From an uncultured Collinsella sp. (GTDB taxonomy: Bacteria > Actinomycetota > Coriobacteriia > Coriobacteriales > Coriobacteriaceae), in the NCBI GenBank assembly GCA_900762355.1, contig CAAFGE010000031.1, positions 1 through 64,000 of the forward strand: a stretch of 64,000 bases of DNA. The letters are read 5' to 3'. Shown here piece after piece: positions 48,233 to 57,400 of the stretch. A model generated the notes under the pieces. That model was not told the DNA's origin and did not search any database. It worked only from the letters and a program-made list of their open reading frames with translations. How positions within the stretch are numbered: position 1 is the stretch's first letter; every line of letters starts with the position of its first letter. The position numbers and the translations under genes are program-made.

Positions 48233-48976
48233 ATGCCACCGACTGAAGGGCTAACTGACGGTAAAGCAGCGATACCGCTGTACCAACAGGTCATTGATAT
48301 CATTAAAAACGAAATCAACTCCGGTGCCTACAAGGCAGGTGCGCGGATACCCAACGAATTCGAATTGGCTGAGAGCTATAAAGTTGGCCGCGTTACCGTG
48401 CGACGCGCTATTGAGGAGCTCGTCCAACAGGGCTATCTAACGAAGCGACAGGGGAAAGGCACGTTTGTCAATGCCCCCAAGCTCAAGCGCAAGATTCGCC
48501 AGAAGGATGACGTCCAGAGTTTTTCGGACGCATGCCGCGCTAACGGAATGGAACCGGGGGCGTGTGTCATTTCGAGAAAGATACTGCCGGCGGATTCCAC
48601 CGAAGCACAGTTCTTTGGTGTTCCCGTTGGAACTGACTTGATTTGCGTTGAGCGCGTGCGTACTGCCGATGGCGTCCCTGTCATGCTTGAGAACAACATA
48701 TACGTTTACGAGGACAACGCCTATCTATCAACGGCGCCTCTATCTAACCAATCCATTTTTGAGTTCGTGCGCAACCGGACGGGGCGGACGCCTGCGTTTA
48801 CCGACCCGTGCACGCTCGAGATCGCGTGCACATCGCCCGAGGTCGCTCGGTTGCTGGCGGTTCCCGTTGGCGAACCCTTGTTTTATATGGAAGCCTTCTT
48901 CTTTGATGAGCAGCGGCGGCCGTTTATCATCGGTCGTCAGCGGATCGTTGGGTCTCGCTACGTTTTTGACATCTAG
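48233..48976 (+). CDS. GntR/HutC-family regulator of the fructosamine cluster
   Basis: The product of 247 residues has a GntR winged helix at residues 15-80 (IPLYQQVIDIIKNEINSGAY, then FELAESYKVGRVTVRRAIEE and GKGTFV) and a UTRA effector domain with a chorismate-lyase-like fold at about 95-240. It resembles FrlR and GmuR-type regulators that sense a sugar phosphate. It stands first in the cluster. A perfect 9-bp inverted repeat at the promoter of the next gene is its probable operator. Confidence 0.9.
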   Translation: MPPTEGLTDGKAAIPLYQQVIDIIKNEINSGAYKAGARIPNEFELAESYKVGRVTVRRAIEELVQQGYLTKRQGKGTFVNAPKLKRKIRQKDDVQSFSDACRANGMEPGACVISRKILPADSTEAQFFGVPVGTDLICVERVRTADGVPVMLENNIYVYEDNAYLSTAPLSNQSIFEFVRNRTGRTPAFTDPCTLEIACTSPEVARLLAVPVGEPLFYMEAFFFDEQRRPFIIGRQRIVGSRYVFDI

Positions 48977-48992
48977 GACATTGCGAATGGAG

Positions 48993-49022
48993 ACGCCCGG
49001 TGGATCATCTCACCGGGCGTTT
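48993..49022 (+). terminator. Terminator of the GntR gene
   Basis: ACGCCCGGTG (48993-49002) pairs with CACCGGGCGT (49011-49020), followed by TT only. Confidence 0.65.
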
Positions 49023-49086
49023 CCATACCGTTCACGGCGCAAACGCAACCGTTCAACCGCGTTGCGGCAATCAGTTTGAAATTATC

Positions 49087-49152
49087 TTGATGACGAGAAA
49101 AGCTGCTGGTAATCTATAGAACGTCATAGAACGTTTGCCTTGTGCAAACGTT
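49087..49152 (+). promoter_or_regulatory. Promoter and operator of the fructosamine operon
   Basis: TTGATG (49087-49092) and TAATCT (49110-49115) are 17 bases apart. AACGTTTGC (49130-49138) and GCAAACGTT (49144-49152) form a perfect inverted repeat with a 5-base spacer, just past the expected transcription start. A related AGAACGT is repeated at 49118-49124. The position fits a roadblock or repression site for the upstream GntR protein. Confidence 0.75.
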
Positions 49153-49194
49153 GAAGCGAGATGCGATACAGTCTCGAGTTCTTTGGAGGTATCT

Positions 49195-50658
49195 ATGTCA
49201 GATACGAAGGCGAAGAAGACAAACAGACGTTTTAAGTTCAAATTACCGCATGTCTATACGATCATGTTCTTGCTGATCGTTGTCTTTGCGGTCCTGACTT
49301 GGATCGTTCCCTCTGGTCAGTATCAGCGCAAGACGATTTCGACAGCGGCGGGCGAGCGTGAAGTCGCCGTTGCTGGAACCTATGAACAGGTCGATAAGAA
49401 CTACACCGATTCCGAGACCGGCGAGACCATCAATCTGGGTCAGGATATCTTCGCGGTCCTGCAAGCGCCCACTAAGGGCATCCAAGAGGCTGCCGACGTC
49501 GTTGCGTTCGTCTTATTGATTGGCGGATCGTTCGCAATCATCACCAAGACCAACGCTTTGAATGCCGGCATGAGCCGTGTGATTAAAAAGCTCAAGAACA
49601 AGGACATCCTCATCATTCCCATCACGATGACGTTGCTGTCCATTTGCGGCACTACGTTTGGTATGTCTGAGGAAGCCCTGCCGTTCTATGCCATCTTCAT
49701 TCCCATCATGATGGGTATCGGTTATGACTCGATGACGGCATTCATCATCTGCTTCCTTGGTCCTAACCTGGGATATTGTGCTTCGACCATCGACCCGTTT
49801 AACGTCTTGATCGCACAGGGCATTATCGGCATCGAGGGCAATCCGCAACTGTGGCTGCGCGCCGTTTCTTGGGTCATCTTCACTGCCGTCGGTATCGCAT
49901 GGGCCATGCGCTACGCCATGCGCGTCAAGAAAAACCCCGAGTCGTCCATTACGTACGAGGACGATAAGCTCAAGCGTATCGAGTTTTCCGTGACCGATGC
50001 CTCCATCGAGGAAGAGTTCACTATCCGTCAGAAGCTCGTGCTTATCGATTTTGCTTGCGGTATGGGCATTATCGTCTGGGGTCTTGTTACCCAGGGTTGG
50101 TACATGAATGAGATTTCCGCCGTGTTCCTTGGCATGGGCTTGCTTGCCGGTATCCTGGGCGGTCTTGACCAGCAGACGATTGCTGAGGAGTTCGTTAAAG
50201 GTCTCGCCGACTTTGCGTACGCCGCCATCGTTATTGGTATCGCTCGCGGTATTCTGGTCATCGCCGAGGGCGGCATGATCATCGACACCATTCTCCAGGC
50301 GCTCGCTACTGCGCTCGCCGGTGCACCCGCCGCCGTCTACACCACGTTTATGTATATCGTCCTTGGCCTGCTCTCTTTGCTGGTTCCCTCGAGTTCTGGC
50401 CTGGCGGCGCTCACCATGCCTGTTATGGGCCCCCTGACCGAGCTTATGGGCCTCAATCCCGAGGCAGCCGTTACCGCGCTCCAGTTTGCTAATCAGACCA
50501 TCAACACCATCAGTCCCGTGGCGGGCATGACGGTCGCCGGCCTTGCCGTGGCAAAGATCTCGTTTGGCCAATGGTGGAAGACTATTTGGAAGTTCTTCAT
50601 TTTCATGGTCGTCTTTGGCCTGATCGTAACGGCAATCTCTGGCATGCTTCCGGTGTAG
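49195..50658 (+). CDS. YfcC-family transporter (DcuC/basic amino-acid antiporter type)
   Basis: The product of 487 residues has about 12 membrane helices. The N-terminal KFKLPHVYTIMFLLIVVFAV and WIVPSGQYQR fit the YfcC family of C4-dicarboxylate/arginine-ornithine-like carriers. AAVYTTFMYIVLGLLSLLVPSSSGLAAL is split between two conserved helices near residue 390. It is the first gene of the operon. It probably imports the Amadori compound or its amino-acid part, standing where frlA lies in E. coli. TTTGGAGG precedes ATG 49195. Confidence 0.85.
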   Translation: MSDTKAKKTNRRFKFKLPHVYTIMFLLIVVFAVLTWIVPSGQYQRKTISTAAGEREVAVAGTYEQVDKNYTDSETGETINLGQDIFAVLQAPTKGIQEAADVVAFVLLIGGSFAIITKTNALNAGMSRVIKKLKNKDILIIPITMTLLSICGTTFGMSEEALPFYAIFIPIMMGIGYDSMTAFIICFLGPNLGYCASTIDPFNVLIAQGIIGIEGNPQLWLRAVSWVIFTAVGIAWAMRYAMRVKKNPESSITYEDDKLKRIEFSVTDASIEEEFTIRQKLVLIDFACGMGIIVWGLVTQGWYMNEISAVFLGMGLLAGILGGLDQQTIAEEFVKGLADFAYAAIVIGIARGILVIAEGGMIIDTILQALATALAGAPAAVYTTFMYIVLGLLSLLVPSSSGLAALTMPVMGPLTELMGLNPEAAVTALQFANQTINTISPVAGMTVAGLAVAKISFGQWWKTIWKFFIFMVVFGLIVTAISGMLPV

Positions 50659-50667
50659 GTGGTTGTG

Positions 50668-52251
50668 ATGTCTGATCGTTTGACGGTCCTGACGTCTAAG
50701 AGCGTCTTTACCGGTACGGGGGACCTGCCGTTTGAAGGTTTCGTAGCGGTCCGTGGCAATCGAATTGAGGCTGTTGGCACCAAGTGTGAGGTAGCTTCGT
50801 TTTTGACCCAAGCGGACGAGGTAGTTGACCTGGGCGACCGCACCGTCATGCCTGGCCTGATCGATGTGCATACCTTCTATACGGGCTGGGCGCTGCGGAC
50901 GTTGGGGTCTGATCTGTCCGGCGTCGCCGATGCCAAAGAGGCCGTGTCGCTCTTGCGTGCATGGAAAGAAGATCATCCGGATTGCGCGGCGGCTTTTGGC
51001 CACAACCTACCCGAAACGCTGGCATCGGATGCCGAGAACGCAAATACGGCGGCTGTGTTTGACGATTGTTTTGGCGATATCCCTGTCGTCTGCTTTACAC
51101 CGGGTGCGGAGACCTGCGTTCTCAATGCTGCCGCCAGTGCGCGATACGGCTTTACACCGCAGGCGTGCTATGCCGAGAAGATCTGGCGCATGATGAGCGA
51201 TTTCCTCGCGCTGCCCGAGGTACGTGCGGGGTATTCGGACTACATGAGCATGCTTAACGAGCGCGGCGTTACCGCCATCAAGGAGATGGCGTTTGATGAC
51301 TACTACGGCTTTGCCGACGAAATGGCTCGCCGTGAGGAATCTGGTGAGCTGACGGTTCGCGTCTCTATGATGTCGCAGCCGGTGGGCGCTGGTGCAAATC
51401 TGGCATATGCCCGCGAGGCACGAGAGCGCTTCCGGGGACCGTTCGTTCGTTTTTCTGGCTTCAACCGTATGACCGATCGCGGCGTATGGGTGGGGCTTGC
51501 CGAGATGATTGACCCCTATGAGGACACGGCCGATGCGGGAGCCGCCGGCAAGACGGTCGTCGAGGAGCCCGAGTGGGATCTGATTGAGAACGAGCTACGT
51601 GCAATTGATGCTGACGGCTTCCGATATTCCTTGCATTGCCAGGGAGATGGCGCCGTTCGTCGCACCGTGGCGCTCTATGCCTCGCTGCCTCGAGACGAAC
51701 ATGGACGGATGCTTCGCCGCCATGCGATTACCGATCTCGAGAACTCTGACCCGACCGATCTTGTCGAGTTTGGCAAGTTAGGTGGAATTTGCGAGGTCTA
51801 TCCGCAGATTCTGACGCTGGACCGGCGCGAGGATTGCCTATCGATGATGCGTCGACAAATTGGCGAGACGCGACTTTTACACAGCTGGAATCGCCGCGGC
51901 ATGGAAGATTCCGGATGCACGGTGTGCTGTGGTACGGATTTGCCGCTGCTGATTCCGAGCCTGGGCGAGTCAATCTACAGCGCGTGCGGCGGATACTTCG
52001 ACGATGGACTGCCCGTGAATGAGGCCAACGTGCTGACGCTTGTCGAGCTCTTGCGCGCTTGGACTGCCGGGGGCGCGTACGATCTGATGCGCGAAGACGA
52101 GCTGGGTACGCTTGAGGTTGGCAAGCTTGCCGATATCTGCGTGCTCGATCGGGATGTGTTCGACCTCGATTATCGCGACGCACGCGATCTTGCGGTTGAT
52201 ATGACGATGTCGGACGGACAAATCGTGTTCGATCGAAATAAGGAGGCATAA
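50668..52251 (+). CDS. Amidohydrolase family 3 (YtcJ-like) metal-dependent hydrolase
   Basis: The product of 527 residues has VMPGLIDVHTFYTGWALR near residue 70, where the usual metal motif HxH is replaced by HTF, and the conserved C-terminal block GTLEVGKLADICVLDRD. EMAFDDYYGFADEM and YSLHCQGDGAVRRTVALY carry later ligands. The family hydrolyses amides, formyl groups or exocyclic amines. Its presence between the transporter and FrlC-like genes suggests removal of an acyl or amide group from the imported conjugate. ATG 50668 is preferred to GTG 50659. Confidence 0.82.
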   Translation: MSDRLTVLTSKSVFTGTGDLPFEGFVAVRGNRIEAVGTKCEVASFLTQADEVVDLGDRTVMPGLIDVHTFYTGWALRTLGSDLSGVADAKEAVSLLRAWKEDHPDCAAAFGHNLPETLASDAENANTAAVFDDCFGDIPVVCFTPGAETCVLNAAASARYGFTPQACYAEKIWRMMSDFLALPEVRAGYSDYMSMLNERGVTAIKEMAFDDYYGFADEMARREESGELTVRVSMMSQPVGAGANLAYAREARERFRGPFVRFSGFNRMTDRGVWVGLAEMIDPYEDTADAGAAGKTVVEEPEWDLIENELRAIDADGFRYSLHCQGDGAVRRTVALYASLPRDEHGRMLRRHAITDLENSDPTDLVEFGKLGGICEVYPQILTLDRREDCLSMMRRQIGETRLLHSWNRRGMEDSGCTVCCGTDLPLLIPSLGESIYSACGGYFDDGLPVNEANVLTLVELLRAWTAGGAYDLMREDELGTLEVGKLADICVLDRDVFDLDYRDARDLAVDMTMSDGQIVFDRNKEA

Positions 52252-52252
52252 G

Positions 52253-53104
52253 GTGTCTGAATCCAAACCGACGCTGCGCCGCGAACAGATTGCGGGCATG
52301 AATATCCACTACATCATGTGGTCGCTCGATTACTTCCTTGACGCGCAGCAGCGTTTGGGCTTTGAGTCCATTGAGCTGTGGTGTGCGGAGCCGCATGTGA
52401 CGCTCGACCACACGGGCTACTTTGAGGCTGAGGTCCTGGCGAAAAAGGCTGCAGACCGTGGGCTTAGGTATCGTACTCTGTGCCCCGAGAATGTTGTCTA
52501 TCCTTGGCAATACTGCGCACGCAAGCCGCTGCATGAACAGCGCAGCCTGGCGTACTTTAAGCACGGCATTGAGCTTGCCGAGGTACTTGGGTGCGACCGT
52601 ATGTCCGTCAACTCGGGCTGGGGCGACTGGGACGAGGATCGCGAGGAAGCCTGGAAGCGCAGCCGCGAGCACTTGTCCATTCTGGCGGAGTATGCCGGCG
52701 AGCACGGTCTGGTGCTTACGATGGAAAGCCTGCGTCCCGAGGAGAGCAACCTTGTGACGACGGTTTCCGATGCGAAGCGCATGATTGACGAGGTCGCGAG
52801 CCCGTACTTACAGCCCATGGTTGATACAACCGCGATGGGCGTTGCAGGCGAGACGCTCGAGGACTGGTTTGCCGCCTTTGGTGATGGGGCAATTCACGAG
52901 ATGCACTTTATCGACGGTGACCCGTATGGCCATCTGGTGTGGGGCGATGGCAAGCACGATATGGACGCCTTCGTCGCCACGCTCAACGCCCATGGTTTTG
53001 ACGGCATGCTGGGCCAGGAAATCACGGACGGTCGTTACTACGATGACCCGGCGGCGGCAGATGCCAAGAACATGGCCGCATTCGAGAAATATCTGATTGA
53101 CTAA
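52253..53104 (+). CDS. FrlC-like sugar epimerase (xylose isomerase-type TIM barrel)
   Basis: The product of 283 residues is of the AP-endonuclease-2 barrel fold. NIHYIMWSLDYFLDAQQRLG is similar to the start of FrlC, the fructoselysine 3-epimerase. Later strands carry the metal ligands: LTMESLRPEESNLVT, QPMVDTTAMGVAGE, MHFIDGDPYGHLVWGDG and GQEITDGRYYDDP. It may convert psicoselysine-type to fructoselysine-type substrates. The start is GTG 52253, one base after the previous stop, so the two are translationally coupled. Confidence 0.8.
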   Translation: MSESKPTLRREQIAGMNIHYIMWSLDYFLDAQQRLGFESIELWCAEPHVTLDHTGYFEAEVLAKKAADRGLRYRTLCPENVVYPWQYCARKPLHEQRSLAYFKHGIELAEVLGCDRMSVNSGWGDWDEDREEAWKRSREHLSILAEYAGEHGLVLTMESLRPEESNLVTTVSDAKRMIDEVASPYLQPMVDTTAMGVAGETLEDWFAAFGDGAIHEMHFIDGDPYGHLVWGDGKHDMDAFVATLNAHGFDGMLGQEITDGRYYDDPAAADAKNMAAFEKYLID

Positions 53105-53166
53105 AACAACTATCGGCCACGCAGCCAATCTCATTGATTGCGGACCAAACAAGAAAGGAACTGGAT

Positions 53167-54135
53167 ATGAACGCACACGATCTGATCAAAGAGGCAATTG
53201 CCGAGAAAGGCAAGTTCGACAGCGTCTACTGGATTGCTTGCGGTGGCTCCATGATCGATTTGATCCCGGCTCATGAGCTTCTGCAGCGCGAGGCAACCAC
53301 CTTCACTTCGTATATCTATACCGCGCGTGAATTCGACATTATGCGTCCGCGTCGTCTGGGCGAGAAGTCCCTGGTCATCGCTTGTAGCCACAGTGGCAAC
53401 ACCCCCGAGGTCGTCGAGGGCTGCGAGATTGCCCTTGCTGCCGGCGCTACGGTGATCGCCCAGACCGACAACGCTGGATCTAAGATCGACTCCGGCAAGT
53501 GGACCACGTGGGTCTACCCGTGGGGCGAGGGTGTGCCGCAGGCCGAGGTCCCCGCTGGTATTTCGCTGTCGCTTGCGGCAGAGCTGCTCGATCAGCAGGA
53601 GGGCTACGCCGATCTTACCGATATGTATGCCGGTATCGCCGAGATGGATAAGATTCTTCCCCCGGCACGCGAGAAGGTAAATGCCGAGCTGGGCGATCGC
53701 TTTGCCAAGCTTTGCCAGGAGCACGAGTTCTTCTATATTCTGGGCAGCGGTCCCAACTTTAGCCAGACCTACGGTTTCGCTATCTGCTCTCTTATGGAGA
53801 TGCAGTGGCAGCACTGCAGCTATATCCACTCTGCCGAGTACTTCCATGGCCCCTTCGAGGCTACTCAGGATGGCGTTTTTTACTTCCTGCAGATGGGCTC
53901 CAGCGAGTGCCGTGCTATGGACGAGCGCGCCCTGGCGTTCCTTAAGACGCATACCGATACGCTGATGGTGCTCGATGCCAAGGAGTACGGTATGGAAGCC
54001 GTGCCGGCGAGCGTCCGTGCCTATCTGGACCCGGTGCTGTTCTATGCCATGAACTGCGAGCTGCGTGCTGCACGCGGCAAGGTGTTTGATCACGATCCCG
54101 ATTTCCGTCGCTATATGGGTGTTGTCGAGTACTAG
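53167..54135 (+). CDS. frlB: FrlB-like fructosamine 6-phosphate deglycase (SIS domain)
   Basis: The product of 322 residues has two SIS domains. VYWIACGGSMIDLIPAHELL and IACSHSGNTPEVVEGCEIAL form the first sugar-phosphate site. FFYILGSGPNFSQTYGFAIC and HSAEYFHGPFEAT form the second, the latter including the Glu and His used for the deglycase reaction. It splits fructoselysine 6-phosphate (or a related amino acid adduct) to glucose 6-phosphate and the free amine. GAAAGGAACTGG precedes ATG 53167. A PfkB kinase gene follows after 14 bases. Confidence 0.87.
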   Translation: MNAHDLIKEAIAEKGKFDSVYWIACGGSMIDLIPAHELLQREATTFTSYIYTAREFDIMRPRRLGEKSLVIACSHSGNTPEVVEGCEIALAAGATVIAQTDNAGSKIDSGKWTTWVYPWGEGVPQAEVPAGISLSLAAELLDQQEGYADLTDMYAGIAEMDKILPPAREKVNAELGDRFAKLCQEHEFFYILGSGPNFSQTYGFAICSLMEMQWQHCSYIHSAEYFHGPFEATQDGVFYFLQMGSSECRAMDERALAFLKTHTDTLMVLDAKEYGMEAVPASVRAYLDPVLFYAMNCELRAARGKVFDHDPDFRRYMGVVEY

Positions 54136-54149
54136 AAGGGACAAAGGCC

Positions 54150-55013
54150 ATGGCATTTAACGTTAACGCGCTCGGATTTGGCGACAACGTCGTCGATCGC
54201 TACGAGCATATCCATACCATGTATCCTGGCGGCAATGCGGTGAACTTCGCCGTTTATGCCAAGAAATGCGGTGCCGCACGCTCCGCATACATGGGCATTT
54301 TTGGCAATGACGCCGCTGCCGAGCATGTCATTGCAAGCCTCGAGGATGAGGGTATCGAGCTTGACAAGTGCGAGCAGATGATTGGCGAGAACGGAGCGGC
54401 TCGCGTCACCGTCGTTGACGGTGACCGTGTCTTCCTTGGCTCCAACGAGGGCGGTATCCGTGGCGATGCGCGCTATGTCCTCGATCGCTTTGACCTTTCG
54501 TACATGAAGCAGTTCGATGTGGTTCATTCGGGCAACTATTGCTTTACCGAGCGCGAGCTGCCCAAGCTGAAGGCTGCGGGCGTCACGGTCTCTTTTGACT
54601 TTTCGGACGACTCCACCGACGAGTACTACGAGCAGATTGCGCCCTACGTCGATTTCGCTTTCTTTAGTGCGGCGGATGCCGCGAGTGAGGACGAGATTCG
54701 CGAGCGTCTGGCATGGGTGAAGGGCTTGGGTCCGCGTTTTGTGTCGGCTACGGCGGGCGCCGAGGGCTGCATTGCTTACGACGGCGAGCGTTATTACCGC
54801 CAGCTGGCTAAACCGGTAACGGACATGAAGGACACCATGGGGGCGGGCGACTCGTTCCTCACCTCGTTTTTGATGTGCTATCTCGATTCCGCCAAGCGTG
54901 GTGAAGATGGCGCCGAGGCCATCGAGCGTGCGCTCGACTTTGCTGCCGGGTTTGCCTCGACCGTGTGCGGCATGGAAGGTTCTTGGGGCCACGGAGCACC
55001 AATCGTCGAATAG
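54150..55013 (+). CDS. frlD: FrlD-like fructosamine 6-kinase (PfkB family)
   Basis: The product of 287 residues is a ribokinase-fold sugar kinase. NALGFGDNVVDRYEHIHTMY and PGGNAVNFAVYAKKCG match the start of FrlD. VTDMKDTMGAGDSFLTSF is the PfkB C-terminal signature with the anion hole and the catalytic Asp. It phosphorylates the 6-OH of the sugar part of an Amadori compound, which FrlB then cleaves. It follows frlB closely and AAGGGACAAAGG precedes ATG 54150. A second, related kinase gene is at 55134. Confidence 0.87.
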   Translation: MAFNVNALGFGDNVVDRYEHIHTMYPGGNAVNFAVYAKKCGAARSAYMGIFGNDAAAEHVIASLEDEGIELDKCEQMIGENGAARVTVVDGDRVFLGSNEGGIRGDARYVLDRFDLSYMKQFDVVHSGNYCFTERELPKLKAAGVTVSFDFSDDSTDEYYEQIAPYVDFAFFSAADAASEDEIRERLAWVKGLGPRFVSATAGAEGCIAYDGERYYRQLAKPVTDMKDTMGAGDSFLTSFLMCYLDSAKRGEDGAEAIERALDFAAGFASTVCGMEGSWGHGAPIVE

Positions 55014-55082
55014 CTTAAGAAAGCGTACGGCGTCTGGCTATGAGGCTTTGGACGGCCGATGCAAAACAATAAGCGAAACGCG

Positions 55083-55116
55083 AAAAGGGGGCTCGCCATG
55101 TGGTGGGTCCCCTTTT
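55083..55116 (+). terminator. Hairpin between the two PfkB genes
   Basis: AAAAGGGG (55083-55090) pairs with CCCCTTTT (55109-55116), with further inner pairing. It could act as a weak terminator inside the operon. Confidence 0.6.
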
Positions 55117-55133
55117 GAACATTGGAGAAGACC

Positions 55134-55934
55134 ATGGGTATTAAAGCGTGCGCGGCTGGTTTTTGCTGTGCGGACGTCTATCAAAACATCGGCGTGTTCT
55201 ATCCGACTGGTAATGGCATTGACTGGGGTATCCATCTTGCACGAATGGGAGTTTCGGTATCCGCCGTGTCGGTTGTCGGCAAGGACGAGTACGGAGACAA
55301 GATGAGAGAGGCGCTGGCCGCTGAGGGGTTCGATATCTCACATCTGCGGGTGGAGGATGGCGACACCTCGGTGATGCTCATGGCATTGAAAGACGGCGTC
55401 GATCGCGTGCATCTCGAGGCAATCGATGGTGTTATGGAGACATATCGACCGAATGAAGATGACCGGGCGTTTATCCTAGAGCATGACATCATTCATACCG
55501 ACCTGTTTGGCAATTGTTTGGACCTCCTGCCCGAATGGCATGATGCGGGCAAGACGGTGGTTATGGACTTCTCGGTGTTCAGCCAGGATCCCGAATATGC
55601 CTGCGAGGCTCATTTTCCTTACGTAGACTATGCGTTTATGTCGTTTGAAGAGGACACTCCGGAGCTGCGTGATTGGGTACGTCACGTACAGAAGTTGGGG
55701 CCGCGGGCGGCAGTTGCCACGCTTGGCGAGAAGGGAAGCATTGCCTTTGACGGCGAACGCTTCTATGAGTGCGGGATCGTACCGGCGGAGAAGGTCGTTA
55801 ACACCGTGGGCGCCGGTGACTCGTATATCGCCGGGTTTACCAAGGGCGTGATTGATGGCCTTGATATTCCGGCGTGTATGAAGGCGGGCGCCGAGCTTTC
55901 GTCCCGCGTCATCGGCTCTTTTGAGCCGTACTAG
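55134..55934 (+). CDS. Second PfkB-family sugar kinase of the cluster
   Basis: The product of 266 residues resembles FrlD but is clearly distinct: AAGFCCADVYQNIGVFYPTG and GNGIDWGIHLARMGVSVSAV at the N-terminus, and VVNTVGAGDSYIAGF as the PfkB signature with the catalytic Asp. A duplicated and diverged kinase suggests that the cluster handles a second substrate, or an epimer. TTGGAGAAG precedes ATG 55134. The following amidohydrolase gene starts 27 bases after its stop. Confidence 0.85.
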   Translation: MGIKACAAGFCCADVYQNIGVFYPTGNGIDWGIHLARMGVSVSAVSVVGKDEYGDKMREALAAEGFDISHLRVEDGDTSVMLMALKDGVDRVHLEAIDGVMETYRPNEDDRAFILEHDIIHTDLFGNCLDLLPEWHDAGKTVVMDFSVFSQDPEYACEAHFPYVDYAFMSFEEDTPELRDWVRHVQKLGPRAAVATLGEKGSIAFDGERFYECGIVPAEKVVNTVGAGDSYIAGFTKGVIDGLDIPACMKAGAELSSRVIGSFEPY

Positions 55935-55961
55935 GGTCAAATGCTTGGAAAGGAGTGCGAA

Positions 55962-56822
55962 ATGGTTATCGACATGTTGGTCCAGCCCATGCTCTACGGC
56001 GAGATCTATACGCCGGGTGATGAGCCTGATGGATTCGGTTTTTGGTCACGAGAATTTGGTATGGGGCATATGGGCCCCATGGATTGGGATGAGCTTCAAG
56101 TCGAGATGGACGTCTGCGATGTGCAGAAGAGCGTGCTCATGCCGCTCGATGTAACCACGGCATGCGGAGGGCATTTTGGCACCAATGACCAGATTGCCAT
56201 GCTGGTTGCCGCGCATCCCGATCGTCTGTGGGGATTTGCGAGCGTAGATCCGCAGGTGAGCGGTGCCGCAGACGAATTGGGGCGCGCCTTTACCGAGTTG
56301 GGGGCAAAGGGGCTTTGCCTGCATCCGGCAAAGCAGGGTTTTGCTCCCGATGATGCCGTGGCCGAGCCGCTTTACGAGCTGTGCGAGCGCTATAACAAGC
56401 CGGTGGTTTTCCATGCCGGTATGTCTTGGGAGCCGGGCGCAGAGCTCTCGCGCAGTAATCCGCTTGTATTTGAGCACACAATCGCAACGCATCCAAATGT
56501 GCGTTTTAGTTTGACCCACTTTGGCTGGCCCTGGGTGCGCGAGACCGTGGCGATGCTGCTCAAGTATCCCAACTGCTACACGGACACCTCTATCACTTAC
56601 ATCGATTCGCCCGAGGAGATGATGCAGCGTCTTTTCACGGTCGATATGGGGCCACTGTGGTATGAGCGCGCGCTATCGCATCAAGTGATGTTCGCCAGCA
56701 ATACGCCGCGCTTCCGTGCGTTCAAACTCAAACGGGCGCTCGATACCGTGTCCATGCGCGATGATGCGCGAGAAAGGCTCTACTGGGGTAATGCCCTGCG
56801 TTTTCTTGAAGGGGATGAGTGA
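55962..56822 (+). CDS. Amidohydrolase family 2 (ACMSD-like) hydrolase or decarboxylase
   Basis: The product of 286 residues is a PF04909-type TIM barrel. LYELCERYNKPVVFHAGMSW carries a metal-binding His, and NVRFSLTHFGWPWVRETVAM the next. The usual N-terminal HxH is not obvious; IDMLVQPMLYGE takes its place. The C-terminal MFASNTPRFRAFKLKRAL holds a position where Asp is normally found (GSDxP), here Asn. It may therefore be altered in metal use. ATG 55962 follows AAAGGAG. It overlaps the start region of the next gene. Confidence 0.8.
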   Translation: MVIDMLVQPMLYGEIYTPGDEPDGFGFWSREFGMGHMGPMDWDELQVEMDVCDVQKSVLMPLDVTTACGGHFGTNDQIAMLVAAHPDRLWGFASVDPQVSGAADELGRAFTELGAKGLCLHPAKQGFAPDDAVAEPLYELCERYNKPVVFHAGMSWEPGAELSRSNPLVFEHTIATHPNVRFSLTHFGWPWVRETVAMLLKYPNCYTDTSITYIDSPEEMMQRLFTVDMGPLWYERALSHQVMFASNTPRFRAFKLKRALDTVSMRDDARERLYWGNALRFLEGDE

Positions 56823-56824
56823 AC

Positions 56825-57253
56825 ATGGTGGCGCTCGAGACATTGAGCTATCTATCGACTGCTCCGGACCAGTTCATCGATATTACCGAAGACGTGCACG
56901 CTGCCATTGAACGCAGCTCGGTGACGAATGGCTTGGCAGCGATTATTTTGTCGCATACGACCTGTGGAATCGTGGTAAACGAGGGGCTGCCCTGCGTGGA
57001 GACGGATCTTATGGAGACGCTTGATCGCATCGCCCCGCTAGATGCCCCCTATGCGCATGCACACTTCCTGCCGAGCTATGGAGCCACCGGCAACAACTCC
57101 TGTGGGCATATCAAGAGCATGATTTGTGGAAACAGCTGCTTCTTTCCCGTCCAAGATGGCCACATCGTGTGTGGAGGTGCCCAGAACATCTATCTTGCGG
57201 AGTTTGACGGTCCGCAGAAGCGAAAAGTGTACGTCGAGGTGCTGGGGGAATAA
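56825..57253 (+). CDS. YjbQ/UPF0047 family protein
   Basis: The product of 142 residues has the UPF0047 core: QFIDITEDVHAAIERSSV, IILSHTTCGIVVNEG and GATGNNSCGHIKSMICGNS, ending with IYLAEFDGPQKRKVYVEVLG. The conserved His and Cys residues sit in a trimeric barrel fold. Some members show weak thiamine-phosphate synthase activity, but the true role is unknown. The start is ATG 56825 (ten bases after AAGGGG) or GTG 56819, which overlaps the upstream stop. It closes the intact part of the operon. Confidence 0.85.
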   Translation: MVALETLSYLSTAPDQFIDITEDVHAAIERSSVTNGLAAIILSHTTCGIVVNEGLPCVETDLMETLDRIAPLDAPYAHAHFLPSYGATGNNSCGHIKSMICGNSCFFPVQDGHIVCGGAQNIYLAEFDGPQKRKVYVEVLGE

Positions 57254-57272
57254 CGTTCCTGCAATAATGAAC

Positions 57273-57400
57273 TGCACCCCAAAACTTGGACGGCTTAAAT
57301 AAGAACTACGCCGCAAGGGACTGGCTCCGGAACTCCTCCGGGGTCAGTCCCTTCAGTTTAGTCTGCGTCCTCTGCCAGGTGATCCGTTGTATTATCCGGG
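57273..57400 (-). mobile_element. IS3-family (IS150-like) scar with the last codons of a transposase
   Basis: On the minus strand TWQRTQTKLKGLTPEEFR and then SQSLAA stop at 57308-57306, which is the C-terminus of an IS3-family OrfB. The element end TGCACCCCAAAACTTGGA starts at 57273. Only this short piece is left, so the rest was deleted. It separates yjbQ from a truncated kinase gene. Confidence 0.8.
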
